From positions 124,001 through 188,000 of the forward strand of contig CAZJLR010000001.1 of the NCBI GenBank assembly GCA_964546815.1: a stretch of 64,000 nt of DNA. The letters are read 5' to 3'. Shown one piece after another: positions 17,847 to 26,300 of this stretch; the first letter of the stretch is position 1; every line of letters starts with the position of its first letter. The DNA comes from JAIEPM01 sp964546815 (GTDB lineage Bacteria; Cyanobacteriota; Vampirovibrionia; Obscuribacterales; Obscuribacteraceae). The notes beneath the pieces are model-generated. The model did not search any database, had not been told where the DNA came from, and saw only the letters and a list, made by a program, of their open reading frames with translations. A program made the position numbers and the translations under genes.

Positions 17847-19304
17847 TTGCTTTTCAATAGTCTCCAATATCTGGTGTTCTTGCCGACAGTGTTTTTGCTG
17901 TTCTGGCTCGTCCCTCACAAGCTGAGAGTGCCACTGCTTCTAGTGGCTAGCTATATCTTCTACATGTCCTGGCGTCCAATATACGGGCTGCTGATATTTG
18001 GGCTCACGCTGGGCAATTTCTTGTTAGTACCGTTAATAGCCAAAGCGAACGAGCTGAGCCACAAAAAGCTCTGGCTCGGCTTAGTTGTGACTGTAAACCT
18101 CATCACACTGGGCGTTTTCAAATATGCTTATTTCGGCATGGATTGCCTGAAAGCAGGCTTTAACCTTGTGCATATCAACTGGAATGAACCACATCTGCAC
18201 ATCATTTTGCCGCTGGGCATTTCATTTTTCGTATTCGAATTCATCCACTATGCAGTCGAAGTTTATCGCGGCAAACCGCTCGTCAAAAAATTCATGGACT
18301 TCGCACTATTTGCCTCATTCTTTCCGACCCAGATTGCAGGCCCAATCAAACGCTATCAAGACTTCATTCCTCAACTCGATATCCCAGCTAAATTCAAATG
18401 GGAATATATAGATGAGGGAATGCAACTCATTTTGATGGGACTTTGCAAGAAAGTATTGCTCGCCGACAACCTGGCCCTTGTTGTACAGGCAGGATTCGCA
18501 CACCCTGAAAAGTTTGGTTCTATCGATATGTGGTTGATCACATACGCTTTTGCATTCCAAATTTTCTTCGATTTCGCAGGCTACACTGATATCGCCCGCG
18601 GTTCTGCAATGCTATTCGGCTACAAAGTGCCGATTAACTTCAATCTGCCTTACCTGGCTGCAAACGCAGCCGAGTTCTGGCATCGTTGGCACATCAGTTT
18701 GTCTTCCTGGTTGCGTGACTACCTTTATATTCCACTGGGCGGTTCACGTGGAAGCAAGATTTTTGTCTATCGCAATTTGTTCTTGACCATGGCACTGGGT
18801 GGACTCTGGCACGGTGCAGCAAATCACTACTTGCTCTGGGGCGTCTATCAAGGACTACTACTTATCGCCCACAAAATCTATTGCGAAACGATGGAGTCGC
18901 TTGGCTTACATGCAAAACTTGTTAAGTCCAAGATATATCACGTCTTTTCAGTAGTTCTTACTTTCCAATTTGTTTGTATCGGCTGGGTTCTTTTCCGCGC
19001 CGAATCAGAACAAAATGCCTGGCAAGTGCTCTCGAAGCTAGCTGAGGCACCAGCAGCCTTGCTCAACTTCAGTGCTGCGCAACTGACCATTCTGCAAATT
19101 CGCGACCCGATCATCTTCCCGGCAGTCATCTTGATTGTCCCGGCTTGCATGATTGCTCACCTTGCAGTCAATTGGCTCAACAACAAGAAGTTCTACCTCA
19201 GCCCACCCTGGCCTGTGCAGGTAGCTGTAATGGTGGCAATGCTTTGTGTTCTTACAATATTCAGTCCGGACACATCGCCCAAGTTCATCTACTTCCAGTT
19301 CTAA
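17847..19304 (+). CDS. MBOAT-family membrane O-acyltransferase (AlgI/DltB/PatA-like)
   Basis: A polytopic membrane protein (485 residues, about 10-12 helices) of the membrane-bound O-acyltransferase superfamily. The signature region is intact: FWHRWHISLSSWLRDYLYIPLGG, followed by the catalytic-His segment LGGLWHGAANHYLLWG. AlgI-type members carry acetyl or other acyl groups across the membrane for modification of exported polysaccharide or cell-wall polymers. A TTG start at 17847 is supported by AAGGAG eight bases upstream. The three SGNH-like proteins that follow are the expected transfer partners (compare AlgI with AlgJ/AlgX, PatA with PatB, DltB with DltD). The polymer modified is not revealed by the sequence. 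Confidence 0.93.
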   Translation: MLFNSLQYLVFLPTVFLLFWLVPHKLRVPLLLVASYIFYMSWRPIYGLLIFGLTLGNFLLVPLIAKANELSHKKLWLGLVVTVNLITLGVFKYAYFGMDCLKAGFNLVHINWNEPHLHIILPLGISFFVFEFIHYAVEVYRGKPLVKKFMDFALFASFFPTQIAGPIKRYQDFIPQLDIPAKFKWEYIDEGMQLILMGLCKKVLLADNLALVVQAGFAHPEKFGSIDMWLITYAFAFQIFFDFAGYTDIARGSAMLFGYKVPINFNLPYLAANAAEFWHRWHISLSSWLRDYLYIPLGGSRGSKIFVYRNLFLTMALGGLWHGAANHYLLWGVYQGLLLIAHKIYCETMESLGLHAKLVKSKIYHVFSVVLTFQFVCIGWVLFRAESEQNAWQVLSKLAEAPAALLNFSAAQLTILQIRDPIIFPAVILIVPACMIAHLAVNWLNNKKFYLSPPWPVQVAVMVAMLCVLTIFSPDTSPKFIYFQF

Positions 19305-19373
19305 GCAAGAGCGTCAATCAGTCTGGTCAAAACCACGACTAGTAGCCATCAAAAGCGAGGCATCTCCAAAAGA

Positions 19374-20588
19374 ATGGGAGCTATGAAGGGATTACTGAAA
19401 ACAAGATTCGCAGCTGCGATGCTGACTTTTAGTCTGCTTGCCGCCGGCGCTGCTTGTTTGCGCTTTGGCGCTACAGCTCCTCAAGATTTTCCATACCTGA
19501 GTTGGACAGGCTGGACAATCAAAGATTTCTTGCAACAAAAAGAAAGACCAAACGTAGTTTTTCTTGGCTCAAGCTTGATGCTGGTGCCGCTCGACGGCAT
19601 TGATGCTGATTACTTGAACAAACGAGTAGACGGCAGCCAACATCATCATTCAGCTTATTTTGAAGATAAGTTTCGCGAAAAAACAGGTCTGAATTTGCGC
19701 AGTTATACTTTTGCGCTGCCAGGCGAAATGCCGTCCGATGCTTATTTAATCGTCAAAAATTTGCTCAATGGACAGAAAAAACCAGACATGATTGTCTACG
19801 GCGTCGGACCAAGAGACTTTCTGGACAATACGCTTCCAAGCCCAGCTGCCACAGACCCGTACAAGTTTCTGTCCCGATTCGGATCTGTCAATCCTATTGC
19901 AGACAGAGTGATGCCTGACAGTTTCCAGAGACTTGATTTTGAACTGGGAAAACTTTGCTATTTCTATGGGCAAAGGGCAGACCTGGCGGTCAAAGCCACA
20001 CACGCGGCTGACAGAACGATAGCTGCAGTTTTGCCGTTGCCGGCAAATGCCAAAGAAATGAATGCGGATGATCATCATTTGATACTGCCCGATTTTCGTC
20101 CAACAGAAATTTCAGCCGGACAGGCATGGTTTCGCCCAAGTACTCCAGAAGATCGCAAAATTTTCGTAGACAACTTGCCTGAATATCGCCAACGCTACAA
20201 AACACTAAACTGGGATACATACATTTCTCAGATGCGTTTTTTCGCGGACACACTTGATGAAGCAAACGCAAAAGGCATCAAAGTAGTAGTGATGACTATG
20301 CCAATTACAGACTTAAATCGCTCGTTGCTGAGCAATTTGAGCTGGAAAGCATACAGATCTGGCGTGCTTGCACTGGCAAAACGAAAAGGTGCAACTATTG
20401 TCGATTATTCCGAAAGCAAAGATTTCAGTCAGGCTGACTTCGGTGACACAGTGCACTTGCACGCAGTCGGTGGCAGAAGGCTTTTTGACTTTATGATCGA
20501 TAATCTAGCCAAACAAAATTCTGTACTGAGCGCATTCAAACCAGGCTTCGAAAACAAGCAAATAGCTGAACGAGGCAATCGGCTATGA
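19374..20588 (+). CDS. SGNH-like O-acyl transfer partner, paralogue 1
   Basis: A membrane-anchored protein of 404 residues: one N-terminal helix (about 10-30), then a periplasmic domain. Features match the SGNH hydrolase-like partners of MBOAT proteins. A nucleophile-type motif VFLGSSLM lies early, a family motif PGEMPSDAYL and GPRDFLDNTLP in the middle, and an Asp-His block GDTVHLHAVGG near the C-terminus. These Ser, Asp and His residues would form the catalytic set. It is clearly paralogous to the next two genes. The ATG at 19374 is used; ATG 19383 is a second option. It overlaps the following gene by four bases. Substrate is unknown; transfer of an acyl group to exported glycan is inferred from the neighbour. 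Confidence 0.8.
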   Translation: MGAMKGLLKTRFAAAMLTFSLLAAGAACLRFGATAPQDFPYLSWTGWTIKDFLQQKERPNVVFLGSSLMLVPLDGIDADYLNKRVDGSQHHHSAYFEDKFREKTGLNLRSYTFALPGEMPSDAYLIVKNLLNGQKKPDMIVYGVGPRDFLDNTLPSPAATDPYKFLSRFGSVNPIADRVMPDSFQRLDFELGKLCYFYGQRADLAVKATHAADRTIAAVLPLPANAKEMNADDHHLILPDFRPTEISAGQAWFRPSTPEDRKIFVDNLPEYRQRYKTLNWDTYISQMRFFADTLDEANAKGIKVVVMTMPITDLNRSLLSNLSWKAYRSGVLALAKRKGATIVDYSESKDFSQADFGDTVHLHAVGGRRLFDFMIDNLAKQNSVLSAFKPGFENKQIAERGNRL

Positions 20589-21886
20589 GCGTACAAACAG
20601 CAGAAAAAGTAATCCAGAATGTAGAAGCTGTCGTAGAACAGCCTACAACAAGCGAAAAACGTCGCTACAAGTTCCGCAGCAAATTCATCTTGGCTGTGGC
20701 AATTTTTGCTGGACTCAACGCCTGCTTCACCTTTTTCACACCGTTTCCATTTGACCCATACAAATTCAATTACAAAGGCTGGGCCTGGTGGACATTCAAT
20801 GAATTGAGACATACCTCGAAAGTGAGCAACATCGCTCTTCTCGGTTCGTCAACCATGGTAAGCGCAAGTGCAGGATGCGATGCAAACTACTTGCAAAAAG
20901 GTCTGGATCTTACTAACCATCACAGATCAGTTTATCTGGAAGATTTGTTGAAAAAGTCATTCAAAGGTGACTTTGAATCATTCAGCCTGGCTGCACCAGG
21001 ACAGATGCCATCAGACGCATACATCACCCTAAAAGGCATGGTTGCCAGCGCATCTCGTCCAGATGTCGTAATTTACGGAGTCGCACCAAGAGATTTTATC
21101 GACAGCACTTTGATTGCCCCCGGTGACACCGACGCATTCAAATATTTGACCAGACTGGTAAACATCGATGATGTGGCCCAGCGCGTTTTCAGATCGCCAT
21201 GGAGCAAGCTAGACTGGCTTTTCCAACGCAACTTGTACATGTACTTTTACGGACTCGATATCAAAATAGCTTTTGAGGAAGAGTCTAGCCGTATTTTGAA
21301 CCGCATCTTGCCTCGTCCCTCAAGCAAAACACCGTTCACCTGGTGGGACAGACAAAGACTTCTGCCTGAGTATTTGCCAGCTGAAATTCATCCTGATGCA
21401 GTGATGGCAGGACCCATAGACAGAGCCACAGCAGAAGCTAAATATACAGATAACACTGTTGAATACAAACGTCGTTATAGCCATCCAGATATTCACACAT
21501 ACAGAACACAAATGTATTTCCTGGGTAAGATTGCAGAATTTTGCCGCAAAGAAAGAATTGAGCTTGTCATAGTAAACATGCCAATTACACTGGAAAACAT
21601 TGCTCTGCTGAAGCCAGGCGGCTACATGGGCTACCTGCAGGGCTTGCGCGAATTTTCAGTGATAAACAATCTGGCTGTTTATGACTTGAATGATTTCAAC
21701 AAATTCGGCAAGAAAGATTTTCACGATACTGTGCATTTGAACGCATTTGGCGGTCAAAAGTTTTTTGATTCACTTTGCCAGACGATACAATCTGACCCCC
21801 GCGTAAGCGCCATTATCACCATGTCAGGCGAACATCTTGCCAAACACAAAGAAATCGCCGCGCGCCCCACTCGACCAACATTTTGA
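20585..21886 (+). CDS. SGNH-like O-acyl transfer partner, paralogue 2
   Basis: The second of three tandem paralogues (433 residues). An N-terminal cytoplasmic stretch of about 35 residues precedes a membrane helix (FILAVAIFAGLNACFTFF). The same landmarks recur in order: ALLGSSTM, PGQMPSDAYI, APRDFIDSTL and DTVHLNAFGG. The candidate Ser/Asp/His set is intact. It begins within the stop of paralogue 1 (ATGA), so the three are one transcription unit with the MBOAT gene. Differences from copy 1 lie mainly in the central region (about 190-290), where substrate or partner binding might differ. Confidence 0.8.
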   Translation: MSVQTAEKVIQNVEAVVEQPTTSEKRRYKFRSKFILAVAIFAGLNACFTFFTPFPFDPYKFNYKGWAWWTFNELRHTSKVSNIALLGSSTMVSASAGCDANYLQKGLDLTNHHRSVYLEDLLKKSFKGDFESFSLAAPGQMPSDAYITLKGMVASASRPDVVIYGVAPRDFIDSTLIAPGDTDAFKYLTRLVNIDDVAQRVFRSPWSKLDWLFQRNLYMYFYGLDIKIAFEEESSRILNRILPRPSSKTPFTWWDRQRLLPEYLPAEIHPDAVMAGPIDRATAEAKYTDNTVEYKRRYSHPDIHTYRTQMYFLGKIAEFCRKERIELVIVNMPITLENIALLKPGGYMGYLQGLREFSVINNLAVYDLNDFNKFGKKDFHDTVHLNAFGGQKFFDSLCQTIQSDPRVSAIITMSGEHLAKHKEIAARPTRPTF

Positions 21887-21896
21887 GCGGGTGAAA

Positions 21897-23105
21897 ATGC
21901 AAGTAATTCAAGAAAAAGCAAAGCCTGAAAGCAGCAATAAAAACGACTATTCATCAAAGAAGTCGGCTGTTTATTTTGGCACAGCATTTTTTACTGCATT
22001 GGCGATTTTTGCCGCACTGAATTTGAGTTTGATTAAGGCTGACAATAAAGAAACTCGCAATCCAGCCGAAGTATTGCAACAAGCAGAGCAAGAAAAAGCC
22101 GCAGGTATTCCATCAAGACACAGCTGGGCCTGGTGGCTGGCAAAGTTATACCAGGAAGAAAAAGAAACACCTGATATTGTGGTTTTCGGAAGTTCGCTTT
22201 TGGGCTCTGCCCATGCAACTGTTGATGCTCAAACAGAGATGAAGCTTGTCGACGTTCTCACCCACAGAAAAATGTCGTTTTTCGAAGACCAGCTGGCTAA
22301 ACGCCTGGGTCACAAAGCAAGCATTTTCAGCCTGGGCTCGCCAGGAGAAATGATTTCGGACGCCTATCTAATCAGCAAAACACTTTTTACAACGACAAAA
22401 AAACCAAAGCTGGTTATTGCCACCATTGCCCCTCGTGACTTCATAGATAGCACTTTGCCCTGTCCTGCAGCCACTGATCATTTCAAGTTTTATTCCAACT
22501 TTGTAGACCTGGCAGACCTGAAGTCTGCCGCTTACCCCGAATTTTTCTCAAGAATGGGAGCAGAAATAGAAAAACTTCCACTCAAACATCTGAGCAAAAT
22601 GTCTATGTCCAAACACACAGAAAAAGCTCAGAGCGAATGGGAAGAAGCAGAATCAAGTCGCATGGAAGCAGGCAAATCAGTGGTTCCAGCCTATGCCTTG
22701 CCAAAATGGGTCGACAATAGCAAAGAATATATCGAACGATTCAAAACACCTGATTCGTCCACATACAATAGTGAGCTGGCATTTTTCAGAGCATGGCTGA
22801 AAAGCATGAATGATGACGGCATCGCTGTAATGGTTGTTTGTATGCCCACGACAGAAATGAACCGCAAACTTCTAGCAGACAAGTTTTGGAGCAAATTCAG
22901 AGCAGACATAAACTCGAGCTGCAAAACATTCAAAGCCGATTGCTTTGACCTCAGTGACTGCGAATTGTTCAAGCCGACAGACTATCTTGATACTGTTCAC
23001 TTGAATGTTTATGGCGGATTCAAACTTTTCCCCGTAATAGCCGAGCGCATTACATTGCGACCCTACTATGTAAATGCACTTTCTCAAAAGAAAGAAACAA
23101 AATAA
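21897..23105 (+). CDS. SGNH-like O-acyl transfer partner, paralogue 3
   Basis: The third paralogue, about 402 residues from the ATG at 21897. The longest frame opens at 21837 inside the previous gene; a GTG at 21891 is also possible, but the ATG starts just after the previous stop and gives MQVIQEKAKPE, like the polar N-terminus of copy 2. A membrane helix (about 25-45) precedes VVFGSSLLGSAH, PGEMISDAYL, APRDFIDSTLP and LDTVHLNVYGG. It is the most divergent copy, with a Glu/Ser/Met-rich insertion around residues 235-270. It is the last gene of the operon; the next gene is convergent, 27 bases away. Confidence 0.8.
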   Translation: MQVIQEKAKPESSNKNDYSSKKSAVYFGTAFFTALAIFAALNLSLIKADNKETRNPAEVLQQAEQEKAAGIPSRHSWAWWLAKLYQEEKETPDIVVFGSSLLGSAHATVDAQTEMKLVDVLTHRKMSFFEDQLAKRLGHKASIFSLGSPGEMISDAYLISKTLFTTTKKPKLVIATIAPRDFIDSTLPCPAATDHFKFYSNFVDLADLKSAAYPEFFSRMGAEIEKLPLKHLSKMSMSKHTEKAQSEWEEAESSRMEAGKSVVPAYALPKWVDNSKEYIERFKTPDSSTYNSELAFFRAWLKSMNDDGIAVMVVCMPTTEMNRKLLADKFWSKFRADINSSCKTFKADCFDLSDCELFKPTDYLDTVHLNVYGGFKLFPVIAERITLRPYYVNALSQKKETK

Positions 23106-23132
23106 ATCGACAATGAAAGGTTCTGAGCAGAA

Positions 23133-24455
23133 TCATTTTTCTTCAGGACTGGAGCCAGACTTTGTCTCTTGTTTAGGCTCAGGCTTGTACTTGCTGCCTG
23201 TAAAACGATCTAATACAAACCTCAAATCATCACTGTAGAACAATTCGGTGAAGAATCTGTTGCCGCCCGGAGGCCAGTGAGGCTCGTCTTCATAAGTGTC
23301 TGCGTAACAAACGTCCAATTGTGACTTGTAGTCTTTGTTTAGCTTCTCAATCGACTCACGCTCTTTGTCCAGAGCAAGTATGTAGAGGCGAGGCATGAGA
23401 CTGTGCTTGTGGTCTTCAATAATTTTGTCTAGCTGCTCGTTTGCCTCTTTTACTTTGTTATTGTCGACATAAAGCCTGGTCAAGAATAGCCTGTGCCTTA
23501 AGTTCTTGGGCGCTTCTTTGATGGCCTTGAGACTGTTTTCTATGGCTTCATCAGGCTTACCCTGCAAAGATAAAACACGTGAGCGCTGCTCCCATATTCC
23601 GGCAGCTACAGTGCTGTCTTTCAAGAATTTCCCGGTAACCCAAGATATCGGCAATGGATGCAATCGCAAGTTTTCAGCTCTGGAAAAATGCGCATTTGAG
23701 TCTTTCAAAGACGAATGCAGCAAATCAGTTTCGGCTAGATACAAATTTTTCAGCATTTCGAGAAAATAGAAAGACGAAAAACCTACATCAAGCAAAAGCA
23801 AAGTCATTAGACTGGCAGTCATCAACTGAGTAGCCTGCGATCCTTTCTGCAACGTAGGGTTGCGCCCTGACTCAAGCTTCTTGTTCAGTTTCACAGTTGG
23901 TCTTTTGCTTTTGACTGCAGCTAGAAAAAGTTCTTGGGTATCAAAACTGGCTGCAGCAAAAGGAAATTTCAACACGATGTCTGGGTTTTTAGCATCGGAG
24001 CCGCAAACAATGCGCGATTTGACTATCAAATTGCCAAACCAACTCAATTCAAGCTCATCAATTGCTTCATAACGAATATGTTTGCTACCAAATACGATGC
24101 CATGCTCAGTCAGTAAGAGCCATTTTCGGTAAACCAGCAGCGGCTTGCCTTTCAAAACAAACGATAAAGAGCGGCAGGCAATCTCAGTCTCAGCCGATGA
24201 AAGCACTAGCTGAGCCACTCCGACCGCAGCCAGAATTGCCGGAATTCCCAGCATACTCAAATCAATACCGAACCAAAAATTGTCGAAATATAGCTCGATA
24301 AAAAGCACTTCAAAACAAACGAATGCAAAGCCAATCAAAGTGAGGATTTGATGAGCTATTGAAGTTTGCAGCAATCCACAAAATGCATTTTGATTATTAG
24401 CAGATTCATTCAAGTTGGATTCTGCTGAAGCACTATGAGGGACACTGTCCGTCAT
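23133..24455 (-). CDS. Membrane protein with C-terminal TPR-like repeats
   Basis: An unnamed 440-residue protein. Two membrane helices near the N-terminus (about 35-60 and 68-90) are followed by a soluble beta-rich stretch (about 95-200, with KWLLLTEHGIVFG and YEAIDELELSW) resembling the PH-like domains of bacterial membrane proteins. A third helix lies at about 212-235. The C-terminal third has TPR-type helices (RSRVLSLQGKPDEAIENSLKAIKEAP, LYVDNNKVKEANEQL). It overlaps the upstream Ser/Thr kinase by four bases (ATGA), so both are made together. It could be a kinase substrate or signalling partner; that is inference from gene order only. Confidence 0.7.
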   Translation of the reverse strand: MTDSVPHSASAESNLNESANNQNAFCGLLQTSIAHQILTLIGFAFVCFEVLFIELYFDNFWFGIDLSMLGIPAILAAVGVAQLVLSSAETEIACRSLSFVLKGKPLLVYRKWLLLTEHGIVFGSKHIRYEAIDELELSWFGNLIVKSRIVCGSDAKNPDIVLKFPFAAASFDTQELFLAAVKSKRPTVKLNKKLESGRNPTLQKGSQATQLMTASLMTLLLLDVGFSSFYFLEMLKNLYLAETDLLHSSLKDSNAHFSRAENLRLHPLPISWVTGKFLKDSTVAAGIWEQRSRVLSLQGKPDEAIENSLKAIKEAPKNLRHRLFLTRLYVDNNKVKEANEQLDKIIEDHKHSLMPRLYILALDKERESIEKLNKDYKSQLDVCYADTYEDEPHWPPGGNRFFTELFYSDDLRFVLDRFTGSKYKPEPKQETKSGSSPEEK

Positions 24456-26167
24456 TTTTTCGCTTCGCCCTTGCCGGCAGGCTGATGCTGCCTGATACGG
24501 TCTGCTTGAGCTTGCAACTCTTTGGCCTGGGCAGTTTGGCCCTGCTTTATTTTAGTCTGCGCATAATCATTGAGTGCTTCTGCCATGCGCAAATCATCAT
24601 GACCAAACGAAGCTTCGATTATGTTCATTGCTCTTTTATGCATGGCTTCGGCTTCATCCAATCTGTCCATCGCGCAGTAGAGTTTCCCCAGCTTTACCAG
24701 GATAGGAGCAAGATTTGCCGAGTTCGGTGTTTCAGCTTTTTCAATTTTTTGCATAATCTGCTTGAACACATTTTCAGCCATGTCATAGCGTCCCTGCCTC
24801 TGATATACAGACGCTAAGCCAGTCATGCTGTGGTACAAGTTTGGATTATCCGAATCATCATTTGTGTCGGCCATTTTTACTGCACGACTAAAATCATCTT
24901 CCGCCTCAGAAAGCAAACCTGCATTTAAGGCTTTCTCGCCTGCCTCATCCAGGGTTTTCCACTGTTCGGTATTGCCGCCGGAATTGTGACCTGCAAAAAC
25001 GAATAAGGCAACACCCAGCACTATAACCAGAACAGCGCCGCCTATCAGCATCAAATTTTTCGACTTATCTGCAGGTTTGGAACTTGATTGCTTGTGTTCG
25101 TTTGAAACCGGCTTTTGTTCGCTGGACTGCTTTGCACCTTCTGAACCTGATTGAGATTTATCGCCTTGCTTAGCCAAAAGTGCTTTGGCTTGCTCAACTT
25201 CATCTTTCATATTTCTTGTGGTGGTGGCATGACGAAGTGCCGCAGGCTTGCTTTCGCCACCAGTTTTTTCCAACCAGAACTTATTGAAAGACAGCAAAGC
25301 TTGCTTCATTTCTTCTGTACTCTGGTAGCGGTCGTTGACGTTCTTTTCCAGAGCCTTAAAAATGATATTCTGCATCCAGATTGGGAATTCAGGGTCTTTT
25401 ATAGCTTCTGCAATCGATGGTGGCTTTTCATAAATGTGCATTTGAGCCATTTCTACCATGTTGTCTGCCAGAAACGGCGGACGACCGGTGAGAGCCTCAT
25501 ACATCAACACACCCATAGAATATATGTCTGAGCGAGCGTCGAGCTTCAAACCTGTGCACTGCTCTGGGCTCATGTAATAGGGGCTGCCGAAAACTTCACC
25601 CGGCTGCGTAAGTGATTGAGAATGCCTGTCTGCACTTGGCTGGAATTTGGCCATACCGAAGTCAACCAGCTTCACCAGCGGCTTGTTGTCTTTGGTAATA
25701 ATGAAAATATTGCCGGGCTTCATGTCTCGGTGAATAATGCCCTGTTCGTGAGTAATAGTCATGGCATCGCATATTTGCGTAAAAATCGGCACAACCTCGT
25801 CTGGCGTGAGGTAGCCGGAATCTTGAATTAGGGTGTCAAGGTCTTTGCCGTCCAAAAAGTCCATTACCAGGAAGGCAGAGTTGTCAGGTTGAAAACCGAA
25901 ATCGTAGATCTGAACAATATTTGGGTGGTTCATTGAACTGATAGCCTGCGCTTCCTGTTGAAAGCGCAAACGATTGCGCTCGTCCTGCAGACTCTCAGAA
26001 CGAAGCATCTTGATAGCAACCAGGCGGTTCATCAAAGTGTGTTGTGCTTTGTACACAACACCAATGCCACCTTCTCCGATGATTTCCTTAATCACATATC
26101 GCTCGGCAATAGTCTTGCCAATCAAGTCCTCTGGGCGATATGTATCCTTTACATCAGGCTTACTCAT
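24452..26167 (-). CDS. Serine/threonine protein kinase with membrane anchor and TPR domain
   Basis: A Hanks-type (PknB-like) kinase of 571 residues. The catalytic domain (about 20-295) is complete: Gly loop GEGGIGVVYKA (31-41), Lys53 in VAIK, catalytic loop HRDMKPGN with Asp148, DFG metal motif and an activation segment ending SPEQC. A Ser/Lys/Gln-rich linker leads to one membrane helix (about 375-395, LMLIGGAVLVIVLGVALFVF). The outer part (about 405-560) has TPR repeats (AGLLSEAEDDFSRAV, VYQRQGRYDMAENVF, LYCAMDRLDEAEAMH). This resembles kinases in which an extracytoplasmic TPR domain senses or recruits partners. AGGAG about 13 bases upstream supports the ATG. Confidence 0.93.
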   Translation of the reverse strand: MSKPDVKDTYRPEDLIGKTIAERYVIKEIIGEGGIGVVYKAQHTLMNRLVAIKMLRSESLQDERNRLRFQQEAQAISSMNHPNIVQIYDFGFQPDNSAFLVMDFLDGKDLDTLIQDSGYLTPDEVVPIFTQICDAMTITHEQGIIHRDMKPGNIFIITKDNKPLVKLVDFGMAKFQPSADRHSQSLTQPGEVFGSPYYMSPEQCTGLKLDARSDIYSMGVLMYEALTGRPPFLADNMVEMAQMHIYEKPPSIAEAIKDPEFPIWMQNIIFKALEKNVNDRYQSTEEMKQALLSFNKFWLEKTGGESKPAALRHATTTRNMKDEVEQAKALLAKQGDKSQSGSEGAKQSSEQKPVSNEHKQSSSKPADKSKNLMLIGGAVLVIVLGVALFVFAGHNSGGNTEQWKTLDEAGEKALNAGLLSEAEDDFSRAVKMADTNDDSDNPNLYHSMTGLASVYQRQGRYDMAENVFKQIMQKIEKAETPNSANLAPILVKLGKLYCAMDRLDEAEAMHKRAMNIIEASFGHDDLRMAEALNDYAQTKIKQGQTAQAKELQAQADRIRQHQPAGKGEAKK

Positions 26168-26300
26168 GTTGCCGGTTATAGCTCCTGTTGACCCTTATGT
26201 ATTATTACCCCGGAATTCATTATTTGCTCGAAATCGCGCTTAAGCTGCACAAAGGATTTACCGAAAAGGAAGATCTGGCGGTTTCAAAGCAGTGCGCCGC

